A program made the position numbers and the translations under genes. A stretch of DNA of 64,000 bases from CAYUET01 sp964443875 (GTDB lineage Bacteria; Auribacterota; JAFGBW01), in contig CAYUET010000010.1 of NCBI GenBank assembly GCA_964443875.1, forward strand, positions 1 to 64,000, read 5' to 3'. Below the pieces are notes generated by a model that made no database searches, was not told the origin of the DNA, and saw only the letters and a program-made list of their open reading frames with translations. Shown one piece after another: positions 24,106 to 33,002 of the stretch; position 1 is the stretch's first letter; each line of letters opens with the position of its first letter.

Positions 24106-25790
24106 GGGTGGGGAGTCTGACCTTCCTTTCTTTTTTGACATAAGGAAGAATTAAAAAGGGAATGGCTGATTCTCATGGAACAGAATTCCGGTCCGCACAT
24201 GGTACAATAGGCATTTTTACTACCCTGATGGGTTTTAAACGACTGCTGATGATATTCTTTCGCAATAAACGGGTTGAAGCTCAGATTGTACTGATCCTCC
24301 CAGCGGAATTCAAAACGGGCCCTGGACAGGGCATCATCCCTTTTCTGGGACATGGGATGACCCTTGGAAAGGTCGGCGGCGTGGGCCGCAATTTTATAGG
24401 CAATGATTCCGTCCATGACATCTTTTTTATCCGGAAGCCCCAGGTGTTCCTTTGGGGTGACATAGCAGAGAAAACTCGCCCCGTACCAGCCTATCATCGC
24501 GGCTCCGATGGCTGAAGAGATGTGATCGTAACCGGCGGCACAGTCCGTGACAAGGGGGCCCAGGGTATAAAAAGGGGCTTCATGACAATCCTCAATCTGC
24601 CGGTCCATGTTTTCACGGATTTTGTGAATAGGCACATGCCCGGGTCCTTCGATCATGGTCTGGATGGAATGATCCCAGGCTTTGCGGGTAAGCTCTCCCA
24701 GGATTTTTAACTCCCCGAATTGAGCCCTGTCATTGGCGTCCGTAATACATCCGGGACGAAGTCCGTCTCCGAGACTGAAGGACACATCATACTGTTTCAT
24801 GATTTCACAAATTTCTTCAAAATGAGTATAGATGAAGTTTTCCTCATTATGGGCAAGACACCATTTTGCCATTAAGGCTCCGCCTCTGGAAACGATTCCC
24901 ATGCGTCTGTTCTGCGCATCGGGGATGAATTCCCGCAGGAGTCCCGCATGAAGGGTGAAAAAATCGACTCCGCACCGGGCTTGTTCTTCTAGGACATCCT
25001 TGAAGAGATCCCAGCTTAAGTCTTCCGCTTTGCCTCCCACTCTTTCCATGGCTTCGTAAAGGGGGACAGTCCCGAAGGGAACCGGACAGTTACGGATAAT
25101 CCATTCCCTTGTTTCACGGATTCCTTTTCCAGTGGAAAGATCCATGACGGCATCGCTGCCGAAACGGATGGCCCAAAGCATTTTTTCAAGCTCTTCCCCT
25201 GCAGACGAGGAAAGGGAGGAGTTTCCGATGTTGGCGTTTATTTTAACCAGAAATTTTTTTCCGATAATGGCCGGTTCAAGTTCCGGATGATTGATGTTGG
25301 CCGGAATTACCGCACGGCCTGAAGCGATTTCATCACAGACCAGCTTGGCCGAAAGATTTTCCCTTAAGGCCGCATATTCCATTTCCTCGGTGATGATCCC
25401 CTTTCGGGCATAGGCAAGCTGCGTAAACGGGGTTGAGGTCTGGGAGCGGTATTGTTTAAGGACAGGCGGGCAGCCGGCAATCGGAGAAAAAGGAACAGAA
25501 ACAGCATCGTTTCTCCGGTCAAGCCATTGGGAGCGGATTTTGGGAAGCCCCTGTTCGAAATCAGGTTTAAAGTCCGGATCTGTAAAAGGTCCTGTGGTGT
25601 CATAAAGAGGGAGGGGTTCATTGACCTTTTCCTCCTGGTTTTCAAGACGCGTGGGATGAAGATGAACTTCACGGAAAGGGACCCGGATATGGGGATGGAT
25701 TTTTCCTTTTAAATATTTTTTGTGTGAACCAGGAAAGGGTTGACATAATTCATTTAATAGTTTTTTTTGAGAAGAAGGTATTTTTTTCAT
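24102..25790 (-). CDS. thiC: Phosphomethylpyrimidine synthase
   Basis: This 562-residue radical SAM enzyme turns aminoimidazole ribotide into HMP-P. Family landmarks are TPFTQLAYARKGIITEEMEY, PANINHPELEP, VKINANIGNS, MDLSTGKGI, FFTLHAGL, SFSLGDGLRPG, IEGPGHVP and the C-terminal [4Fe-4S] motif CTMCGPEFC. The C-terminus runs about 25 residues past the usual end (FNSSLCQKRKEGQ). AAAGGA lies four bases before the ATG at 25790; the longer frame to 25847 is unlikely. No TPP riboswitch is seen in the short divergent gap to hemW. Confidence 0.96.
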   Translation of the reverse strand: MKKIPSSQKKLLNELCQPFPGSHKKYLKGKIHPHIRVPFREVHLHPTRLENQEEKVNEPLPLYDTTGPFTDPDFKPDFEQGLPKIRSQWLDRRNDAVSVPFSPIAGCPPVLKQYRSQTSTPFTQLAYARKGIITEEMEYAALRENLSAKLVCDEIASGRAVIPANINHPELEPAIIGKKFLVKINANIGNSSLSSSAGEELEKMLWAIRFGSDAVMDLSTGKGIRETREWIIRNCPVPFGTVPLYEAMERVGGKAEDLSWDLFKDVLEEQARCGVDFFTLHAGLLREFIPDAQNRRMGIVSRGGALMAKWCLAHNEENFIYTHFEEICEIMKQYDVSFSLGDGLRPGCITDANDRAQFGELKILGELTRKAWDHSIQTMIEGPGHVPIHKIRENMDRQIEDCHEAPFYTLGPLVTDCAAGYDHISSAIGAAMIGWYGASFLCYVTPKEHLGLPDKKDVMDGIIAYKIAAHAADLSKGHPMSQKRDDALSRARFEFRWEDQYNLSFNPFIAKEYHQQSFKTHQGSKNAYCTMCGPEFCSMRISHSLFNSSLCQKRKEGQTPHP

Positions 25791-25868
25791 GAAGTCCTTT
25801 CTAGATACTATTGGGGAGATTCTATACTTTTTATGCAACCGGTACAATATTCAAGTAACGCTGGTTTA

Positions 25869-27002
25869 ATGTTTTATTCGAAAAGCATAGGTCTCTATAT
25901 TCATATTCCATTCTGTATTCAGATTTGCCGTTATTGCGACTTTACCAGAGTAAGACGTTCGGAGGTTTCCCGCGAATTTCTGGATCAATATCATCAAGCC
26001 CTTCTAACTGAAATTAAGTTTTTATTCAACACTTATGACATTCAAAATTTATCTTCGGTCTATTTTGGCGGCGGAACGCCTTCCCTGTACCCCAAAGAAA
26101 AATTAGAGGAGATTTTAAACCTTCTCAGACCTTATCATTCCGGAAATATTGAAATCACCCTTGAAGCAGATCCCAAAACAATCCGTAAACATTCCCTGGT
26201 TCAGCTTAAAAATATGGGAATCAACCGGATTTCCATCGGGGCTCAGAGTTTTAATCCACGGGCCCTTAAACAGCTGGGACGCTATCATGAACCCCATGAT
26301 ATTTTTGAATGCTATCAGGATTGCAGAGAGGCAGGATTTAAAAATCTTTCCATGGATCTGATGTTTGGGATTCCTGATCAGACGCTTTCAGAATGGAATT
26401 CGGATCTCCAGACTCTGATTGGATTAACCCCGGAACATATTTCCCTGTATAATCTTACCCTTGCGAGGGGGACTCCTTTTTACCGGGAAAGAAAGGGGCT
26501 CTCCTTTCCCGGTGAAAAAGATCAGGTCCGGATGTACAGGCAGTCTCATTTTTTTCTTGTGGAAAAGGGATATGAGCATTATGAAATATCTAATTTTTCA
26601 AAAAAGGGATATGCTTCCTCTCATAATACGGATTTCTGGAATTTTAAACCCTATCTGGGAATCGGAGCCGGGGCGAGTTCTTTTATTCCTCCCCGAAGAT
26701 GGGAAAACCTTCATTCTCCCGTAAAATATATTCAGCAGGTCTCCGTCCATGGCCGGGGTACTCAGAAGCTTCACCGTTTAACACTTCAGGAAATAAAATC
26801 CGAGTATATCATTTTACAGTTGAGAAAAACTCTGGGATTGAATAAAAAGACCTACGTCAGCCTTTTTAACTCATTGCCGGAAGAGGATTTCCCTGGCCTT
26901 CTGGATGAGGAGATCAGATCTTTAATCCTTTTTAAAAAGAGAATAAGATTAAATTTAAGGGGAATGATTTTAAGCAATGAAGTTTTTCAGAGGCTCGTTT
27001 AA
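25869..27002 (+). CDS. hemW: HemW-like radical SAM protein (coproporphyrinogen III oxidase-like)
   Basis: This protein has 377 residues from the ATG at 25869. It carries SIGLYIHIPFCIQICRYCDF with CxxxCxxC (Cys16, 20, 23), YFGGGTPSL, EADPKTI, GINRISIGAQSF, MDLMFGIPDQT, and HNTDFWNF near the end. The Cys directly after the third cluster Cys in true HemN is absent, as in HemW. HemW proteins are haem chaperones rather than oxidases. Upstream in-frame ATGs (25767, 25833) are possible but would overlap the thiC promoter region and have no family support. The next gene starts within its last codons. Confidence 0.9.
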   Translation: MFYSKSIGLYIHIPFCIQICRYCDFTRVRRSEVSREFLDQYHQALLTEIKFLFNTYDIQNLSSVYFGGGTPSLYPKEKLEEILNLLRPYHSGNIEITLEADPKTIRKHSLVQLKNMGINRISIGAQSFNPRALKQLGRYHEPHDIFECYQDCREAGFKNLSMDLMFGIPDQTLSEWNSDLQTLIGLTPEHISLYNLTLARGTPFYRERKGLSFPGEKDQVRMYRQSHFFLVEKGYEHYEISNFSKKGYASSHNTDFWNFKPYLGIGAGASSFIPPRRWENLHSPVKYIQQVSVHGRGTQKLHRLTLQEIKSEYIILQLRKTLGLNKKTYVSLFNSLPEEDFPGLLDEEIRSLILFKKRIRLNLRGMILSNEVFQRLV

Positions 27003-29700
27003 ATTCTTTATTATCCCTGTTTTTATATTCGCAGCAGAGTTTAAAATTTTTGCCCAGGCTGAACCGGATATTCCGGAAGAGATCCAAAGGATAGCAGATC
27101 AGATACTTTCGGATATAAAGGAATCAGCCCCCCAGTACGGAAGCTGGGAGGATTTTCAGGCAATGAGGCAGGTTCACAAGGATACTGCTTCAGGCCTTTT
27201 TTTTCCTCTTTTGTGGACGCGTGACAAGGTTTATGTTTGCTGGCAATCTCCCCGGGGACTTTTTATGCTTGCGTGGGAAAAAGAGGACTCCAGGTCAAAA
27301 AAGGGAACCCGCAGTTATTCCGGGCTTCTCATGCCTGCAGATTTTGACAGTCTCCTCCTGAAAGACCCTTTTCTTTTTGAAAAGGCGGTTTTAAGCGAAG
27401 GGTTTCTCAAGATATGGATCCCTGACCTTCCTCCCTCTGTCCGGGAAACTGCGAATTTAAAAACGCTTCAATCCTATCTTTTTGGAATTGCAAAACCCGT
27501 AAAAAATTATACTCTTGCCGCGGTGATCGGAGAGGACCGGTTTTTTCCGGATCTTACGGAAGAGGATCATGAACTCCGGTTTCTTCATCTCCCCCTGATT
27601 CATTTTACCACCTCCGAAAACCGCAGGCTCAGCTTCTGCAAGGTTGAGGATCCCGGGCTTTTAAAGAAACTGCCTTTACTTCTCAACAATTACTGGGCAG
27701 ACACAGAAATGAAGCTTTTCTTTAATCATACTTTTATCTTCAAAGAGAAGGGACTCAAGGCCGCTGTTTATAAAGAAGAACAATTTTATGAGGAGCTCAA
27801 GGCCATTCTTCAAGAGGTTTCCCAGAAATATGATTTTACCAATATTCCGAAACAGTATCTCACACCCTTGCGCATCAATATCGTCAATTTTCTGGTTTCC
27901 AACGGAATTTATTCCCTTGAGGCCCTGAAAAAAGAGGATACTTTTTTTAAACTCAAGATTGCTGAGCGCTTTTGCTCGGCCAAAACCACCGCCTTTTTCA
28001 GAGACTGGCGGGAGATGAAATATCTCCATAAATGGTGGGCAGAGCGCTCCAGAACAGCAGAGGAGGAGGGCCGGCCGGTCAGGATCAAGATTTACGGATG
28101 CTCGACCGGTCAGGAAATTCTTTCTTATGCCATGGAGCTTTTCAGTCTGGGAATCAATAATTTTAAAATTCTGGCTTCGGATATCGATCCCAAAATGATT
28201 GCGGAGGCCTCTGAAATGACCTATTCCGAGGACAAATTCTCCACCCTGACCTTCAAACAATATGACCAGATGATGACGGAGTTTTTTGAAAAAAATGAGG
28301 AAGGCCTCTGCCAGCTCAAATATAAAAAATTTTTTGAAGACCGGATTCAGTTCATTGTCCAGGATGTCACTCAGCCTTTACCGGCAGATCTTTCTTTAGA
28401 ATACGGACCCCCCTATGATTGTATTTCTGTTAAAAATGTTTTCCTTTACCTGGATCAGGATTCCGTGGCAAAAGCGAGCGGGATCATCCAGACTTCCCTG
28501 GCTCCCGGCGGGCTCACGGTGATCTGGGATAAGGAATACCAGGCCTCCCGGCTTGCAGAACTCGGTTTAATCGATCTTATTCTTCTTTCCGATACCATCG
28601 CTCTCAAGCCTCCCGCCGTAGAGAGTGAGCTTACTTTTTATTATGAGCTCTTTTCCAATCCTTTTCCTCCTCCTTCTGCCGCCATTCATTTTTTCAAGTA
28701 TTCCCGGAAACATAACCTGTTTGAAGAGGCCTCTTATTTTAAAACTCAATCCATGAAGAAATCGCCCCTCACGTTTTCCCTTCTGGACATTAAATTTGAA
28801 GAGGCCCTTGAAGCAAAAGATGCCCGGGAGGCTGAAGATACTCTTGAAGCCCTTTTATTTCTGGAACCGAGGCGGTATTATTCTTATTATGTACGCTACT
28901 GCAACCAGTTTCCAAACCGATTCTATGCCAGGAAAAAGGATTTTCAGGCGCTGAAAAGATTTTATCCGATCCTTATTTCCCCCGATTACTCGGGCTTGAG
29001 TGAGCAGGCAATGAAGAAAGAGCTTCTGGGGCTCAACTTCAAGGGGGATCTCGAGCCTGTGATTGTTATCACTTCTATTCTCTCTTACAGAGATTTGGGA
29101 AGAATCAGCAAACTTTCGCCTTCCGAAGATGGAAGATGGATTAAGTTCAGTATTCAGATGCTGGCGGAGTTATGGGAGAATCATCCCAAGAATCCCTTGA
29201 TTGCGGATATCGTCTATCAGATAGCCCACAATTATTATTCCCTTTCAGGAAAATTGATTTTAAAAGAATATTTTCCCGGGCTCGAAAAACAGCTTGCGGA
29301 ATCCCTTTCCCGGATGGACATTACAAAACTCTCCCCTGTAGGCAGAATCTGCGCAGGAAGAATGATTCTTTTTTATGCCTTAAATTTGAAAGACACTGAA
29401 AGCAGGGGAAATTTCCTTCAGCTGGCCGTTCAACTATGTTCTCTGGATGAGCGTCAAAGGGATGCCTTATGGGAGCATCAATACTCGGAATCCTTTGCTG
29501 TACCAGGTTTTGCATACAGTGAAATGGCTAAACAAAAAGGCGGTTTTTTCACCAGGGATCAGAAAAAAGAGTATCTGACAAAAGCCCTGGAGTGTTTTGA
29601 TCAGGTGCTTTCTGTAAAAACGGTTTATGCTCCCACGGATTTAAATTTGCGCAATCAGACCAAATCCTATCTGGAAACTCTGGAAAAAGAGCAGCCCTGA
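26977..29700 (+). CDS. Exported giant protein with a CheR-type methyltransferase core
   Basis: This 907-residue protein starts with a clear signal-like segment (FKFFIIPVFIFAAEFKIFAQ). A ~250-residue unrecognised region follows, then an unmistakable CheR-type core at about 280-540: TTAFFRDWREM (336-346), SAM loop IKIYGCSTGQEILSYAM (371-386), ILASDIDPKM, FIVQDVTQPLP, and CISVKNVFLYLD (482-493). The C-terminal third is helical, possibly TPR-like (ALEAKDAREAEDTLEALLFLEP, AKQKGGFF...YLTKALECFDQVL). CheR normally methylates chemoreceptor glutamates in the cytosol using SAM. Here the leader suggests membrane targeting or export, which is odd. Its ATG lies inside the hemW end. No chemotaxis genes are nearby. 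Confidence 0.8.
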   Translation: MKFFRGSFKFFIIPVFIFAAEFKIFAQAEPDIPEEIQRIADQILSDIKESAPQYGSWEDFQAMRQVHKDTASGLFFPLLWTRDKVYVCWQSPRGLFMLAWEKEDSRSKKGTRSYSGLLMPADFDSLLLKDPFLFEKAVLSEGFLKIWIPDLPPSVRETANLKTLQSYLFGIAKPVKNYTLAAVIGEDRFFPDLTEEDHELRFLHLPLIHFTTSENRRLSFCKVEDPGLLKKLPLLLNNYWADTEMKLFFNHTFIFKEKGLKAAVYKEEQFYEELKAILQEVSQKYDFTNIPKQYLTPLRINIVNFLVSNGIYSLEALKKEDTFFKLKIAERFCSAKTTAFFRDWREMKYLHKWWAERSRTAEEEGRPVRIKIYGCSTGQEILSYAMELFSLGINNFKILASDIDPKMIAEASEMTYSEDKFSTLTFKQYDQMMTEFFEKNEEGLCQLKYKKFFEDRIQFIVQDVTQPLPADLSLEYGPPYDCISVKNVFLYLDQDSVAKASGIIQTSLAPGGLTVIWDKEYQASRLAELGLIDLILLSDTIALKPPAVESELTFYYELFSNPFPPPSAAIHFFKYSRKHNLFEEASYFKTQSMKKSPLTFSLLDIKFEEALEAKDAREAEDTLEALLFLEPRRYYSYYVRYCNQFPNRFYARKKDFQALKRFYPILISPDYSGLSEQAMKKELLGLNFKGDLEPVIVITSILSYRDLGRISKLSPSEDGRWIKFSIQMLAELWENHPKNPLIADIVYQIAHNYYSLSGKLILKEYFPGLEKQLAESLSRMDITKLSPVGRICAGRMILFYALNLKDTESRGNFLQLAVQLCSLDERQRDALWEHQYSESFAVPGFAYSEMAKQKGGFFTRDQKKEYLTKALECFDQVLSVKTVYAPTDLNLRNQTKSYLETLEKEQP

Positions 29701-29774
29701 TTTTTCACGTCTTGACGAATGTTTGGGGAAAGGGGATTCACGGCAAGCCATGTCTTCACCTGAAAACAGCCGGC

Positions 29775-30743
29775 TTATTCTTTGACTAAATCCAGAAGTC
29801 CGATGTTGACAAGATCTTTAAGGTCGAGCTGTCCCAGGGGTTTTTTCCCCTCATCCAAAACAGGCAGCTGGCCGATCATGAATTTTTTCATAATCCCTAC
29901 CGCTTCAAGGGCACAAAGATTTTCATCCACAAATTTTGGATTTTTAATCATGACCTCTTTGACTTTAAGATCCACAGAAGAGGATTTATTGAGAAGTCTT
30001 CTTAAATCACCGTCCGTGAAAATTCCGGAAAGCTGACCGCTGGAGTCGGTTAAAAGAGCGGCTCCGGCTCTTGCTTCAGAAATGGCCAAAAGGACCTCCT
30101 TCACGGTTTTTTCCTGGGACATAACGGGATTTCGTTCTTTTGAACGCATGACCTCTTTGACGGTAAGGAGCTTTTTTCCAAGGCTTCCGCCCGGATGAAA
30201 AAAGGCATATTTTCGCTCATCAAAATTTTTCACCCTCAGAAGCACAATGGCAAGGGCATCCCCCAGAGCTATCATGGCGGTTGTGGAGGTCGTCGGAGCA
30301 AGCCCCATGGGACAGGCTTCCCTGACATTTCCTATTTCTAAAACAATATCCGCATTTCGGCCCAGAGTGGAAGTGCGGGAGCGGGTGATGGCAATGATTT
30401 TGTTTTCCATGACCCTGAGCATGGGAAGGAGCCTTACTATTTCTTCGGTTTCACCGCCGAAAGACATGAGAATGACAATATCTTCCCTGCAGAGCATTCC
30501 GAAATCGCCGTGAATCGCTTCTGCGGGATGCATGAAGAAGGCGGGGGTGCCGGTGGAGGAGAGGGTTGCTGCAATCTTGGTTCCGACAAGCCCTGCTTTT
30601 CCCATTCCGGAAATCACCACATGATGTGTGCAGTTTTTAATGAGATCAACGGCCTGATTAAAGCCGTCGTCTAAGACTTCGGAAAGGAGGGAAAGACCTT
30701 CCTTTTCTTTTTCAATAATTTCTTTTGCTTCTTCAAGGTACAT
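29775..30743 (-). CDS. kdsD: Arabinose-5-phosphate isomerase
   Basis: This 322-residue protein combines a SIS domain (HHVVISGMGKAGLVGTKIA, then ATLSSTGTPAFFMHPAEA and HGDFGML, residues 41-90) with two CBS domains (VKEVMRSKERNPVMS and VKEVMIKNPKFV). It makes arabinose-5-phosphate, the precursor of Kdo for LPS. It is divergent from the 30796 gene, with 52 bp between starts. kdsA/kdsB are not in the window. Confidence 0.95.
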   Translation of the reverse strand: MYLEEAKEIIEKEKEGLSLLSEVLDDGFNQAVDLIKNCTHHVVISGMGKAGLVGTKIAATLSSTGTPAFFMHPAEAIHGDFGMLCREDIVILMSFGGETEEIVRLLPMLRVMENKIIAITRSRTSTLGRNADIVLEIGNVREACPMGLAPTTSTTAMIALGDALAIVLLRVKNFDERKYAFFHPGGSLGKKLLTVKEVMRSKERNPVMSQEKTVKEVLLAISEARAGAALLTDSSGQLSGIFTDGDLRRLLNKSSSVDLKVKEVMIKNPKFVDENLCALEAVGIMKKFMIGQLPVLDEGKKPLGQLDLKDLVNIGLLDLVKE

Positions 30744-30795
30744 GAAGTAATTTCTATACTTTCAGAATTCAGAAATAAAGGATAAAATAAAAACG

Positions 30796-31215
30796 ATGGA
30801 AATAGATCAGATTATAGAAACAATTGTCAGAAATCTTCAGAAAAACGGTTTTCCGGACTCCAGGGTTTCTCTTCCTAAAAATGCGCTCGAATTTTTTGTG
30901 AAAAAACATGATTATGAACTCGAAGATGTTCTGTATGAAATGCAGCAGAATGAGGTTCACTCAAAGATAGAGGAGGCCCGGATCATTTTCAGTGCGGATG
31001 TGTTTTCAGATTCTCAAAAAGAGGAAATCCCTGAAGGCTTTGATTTTTCAGCCCTGAAAAATATGGATCTTTCGAAGTTAAAGGAAAAAGCGGAATCCAT
31101 GATGAGTCAGATGTCCCCGGAGGAGCGCAGGCGCTATGAGGATATGTATGCAAAGATGTCTCCTGAAGAAAGACAGAAAATTTTTGAGCAGGCAAAGTCC
31201 ATGGGGTTGTTTTAA
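30796..31215 (+). CDS. Uncharacterised acidic helical protein
   Basis: This 139-residue protein has an N-terminal winged-helix-like block (IDQIIETIVRNLQKNGF, LPKNALEFFVKKHDYELEDVLYEM) and a C-terminus with two similar 'MSPEER' repeats (MSPEERRRYEDMY, MSPEERQKIFEQ). No transmembrane segment. No family recognised. A weak AAAGGA lies about ten bases before the start. The gene is divergent from kdsD and convergent with rpsA. Confidence 0.7.
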   Translation: MEIDQIIETIVRNLQKNGFPDSRVSLPKNALEFFVKKHDYELEDVLYEMQQNEVHSKIEEARIIFSADVFSDSQKEEIPEGFDFSALKNMDLSKLKEKAESMMSQMSPEERRRYEDMYAKMSPEERQKIFEQAKSMGLF

Positions 31216-31222
31216 CCCCAAT

Positions 31223-31257
31223 AAAAAAACCCCCTTCCCTGAAGAAGGAAAGGGGGT
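31223..31257 (-). terminator. Terminator of rpsA
   Basis: On the minus strand ACCCCCTTTCC-TTCTTCA-GGAAGGGGGT is followed by TTTTTTTATT. It sits 28 bp past the rpsA stop and also faces the convergent gene. Confidence 0.85.
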
Positions 31258-31284
31258 ATAAGAATCACAAAGGCTTAAGAAGGA

Positions 31285-32880
31285 TTAGGAATTAGCAACA
31301 ATATCCTTAAGGCTTAAGCTTACTTTTCTTTCTTCAAGATCAATGGCGAGTACTTTTACTTTTACTTTGTCGCCTGGCTTGATCATGTTTTCGATGTTAT
31401 CGCTTTTCCCGAGATCAATCTGGGAAACGTGAACCAGTCCTTCGATATCTTCACCTAATCCGACGAAAACTCCGAATTTGGTGATTTTTTTTACTTCACC
31501 TTCCAGATAAGTTCCTTCAGGAGTGTTGTCTTTCAGACGTTTTAAAGGATCATCCGCAAGCTGTTTTACTCCGAGAGCGATTTTTCTGTTTTCAGGATCC
31601 AGAGAAAGAACAACTGCTTCCATGACATCGCCTTTTTTGACTACTTCATTGGGATTGTTGATTTTTTGAGTCCAGGAAAGATCACTCACGTGAATCAGTC
31701 CGTCAATTCCTTCCTCGAGTCTTAAGAAGATTCCATAGTTGGTGAGGTTTCTCACTGTCCCGCTGACCTTCTGGCCCGGAGTATAGCGTTCCTTTACGGT
31801 GTCCCATGGATTTTCATCGAGCTGTTTCAGGCCGAGAGAAATCTTACGGGTCTCTTTTTCAAGGCTTAATACAACAGCTGTTACCTGGTCGCCGATGGAG
31901 AGAACTTCGCTTGGATGGTGAATGCGTTTGATCCAGGAAAGTTCGGAAATATGCATAAGGCCTTCAACGCCGTCCTCAAGTTCAACGAAGGCGCCGTAGG
32001 GGAGAATGTTGACAACACGGCCTGTGACTTTGGAGCCGACAGGGTAGCGTTCCTCAATTTTATCCCATGGATTTTCGCTTTTCTGTTTGAGGCCGAGGGA
32101 GACTCTTTCCTTTTCACGGTCGATTTCAAGAATCTTGACCATGATGCGATCGCCGATGTTGACCATTTCACTCGGATGTTTGATTCTTTTCCAGGACATA
32201 TCCGTGATGTGAAGAAGGCCGTCTACGCCGTCAAGATCAATGAAGGCCCCGAAATCGGTGATGTTTTTAACTGTTCCTTCAACCAGGTCGCTTTCCTTGT
32301 GTTTTTCAAAGAAGATCGTCTTGTCTCTCTTCTTTTCTTCTTCAAGAATAAGACGCCTGGACAATACGATGTTTTTACGTTCATAGTTGATTTTGATGAC
32401 TTTGAAGTCATAGCTTTTACCCAGATATTCATCCAGGTTTTTGGGATTCTTGACATCAATCTGAGAGCCGGGAAGAAAGGCATCCATTCCCACATCGACC
32501 ATAAGGCCGCCCTTGACTCTTTTGTAAATCTTGCCGTTGACAATCTTGCCTTCTTCGCAGGCTTCCACTGTCTTTTCCCAATTGAGAATTTTGTCGGCTT
32601 TGGATTTGGAAAGAACGACTTTGCCTTCTTTATCTTCCAATTCCTCAATAAAAACGTCGACTTCATCCCCGGCTTTATACTGGGTTAAATCTCTGAAATC
32701 ATCTACCGGGATAACCCCTTCGGATTTGTACTTGATGTCGACAATGACTTCGTCCTGATTAATGACCAGAATTTTACCCTTGATTACGGTTTCGGGTGTG
32801 AATTTTTTGATCTGGCCTTCGAGCAGAGATGCAAACGTCTCAGCTCCATTACTTGTTGCGGTTGATTGTTCTGTTACCAT
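31285..32880 (-). CDS. rpsA: 30S ribosomal protein S1
   Basis: This 531-residue protein has six S1 RNA-binding domains at about 31-92, 110-176, 197-265, 282-352, 369-439 and 456-526. Domains 3-6 have the signature G.FG.FI/VxL..(V/I)(D/E)GL(L/M/V)H(I/V)S, for example GAFIDLDGVDGLLHITD. Six domains is the proteobacterial layout. S1 binds mRNA at the ribosome. AAGGAGG lies eleven bases before the ATG. Monocistronic with its own terminator. Confidence 0.96.
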   Translation of the reverse strand: MVTEQSTATSNGAETFASLLEGQIKKFTPETVIKGKILVINQDEVIVDIKYKSEGVIPVDDFRDLTQYKAGDEVDVFIEELEDKEGKVVLSKSKADKILNWEKTVEACEEGKIVNGKIYKRVKGGLMVDVGMDAFLPGSQIDVKNPKNLDEYLGKSYDFKVIKINYERKNIVLSRRLILEEEKKRDKTIFFEKHKESDLVEGTVKNITDFGAFIDLDGVDGLLHITDMSWKRIKHPSEMVNIGDRIMVKILEIDREKERVSLGLKQKSENPWDKIEERYPVGSKVTGRVVNILPYGAFVELEDGVEGLMHISELSWIKRIHHPSEVLSIGDQVTAVVLSLEKETRKISLGLKQLDENPWDTVKERYTPGQKVSGTVRNLTNYGIFLRLEEGIDGLIHVSDLSWTQKINNPNEVVKKGDVMEAVVLSLDPENRKIALGVKQLADDPLKRLKDNTPEGTYLEGEVKKITKFGVFVGLGEDIEGLVHVSQIDLGKSDNIENMIKPGDKVKVKVLAIDLEERKVSLSLKDIVANS

Positions 32881-33002
32881 TTTTTATGTTTCCTCCTTAA
32901 AGAAAATTGTCAGACCATACAGCGGTTAAATAGGCATGTCAACATTGAAAATAATAAAAAAATAACAATTTCAAGAGGGATAAGGTCCCGATAAAGAGCC
33001 AG

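Noticed and set aside
25791..25868. Possible TPP riboswitch between thiC and hemW
   Set aside because: The gap is under 80 bp and no CTGAGA-type core was seen.
31915..32688. 257-codon plus-strand frame inside rpsA
   Set aside because: Antisense shadow of a six-domain S1 gene.
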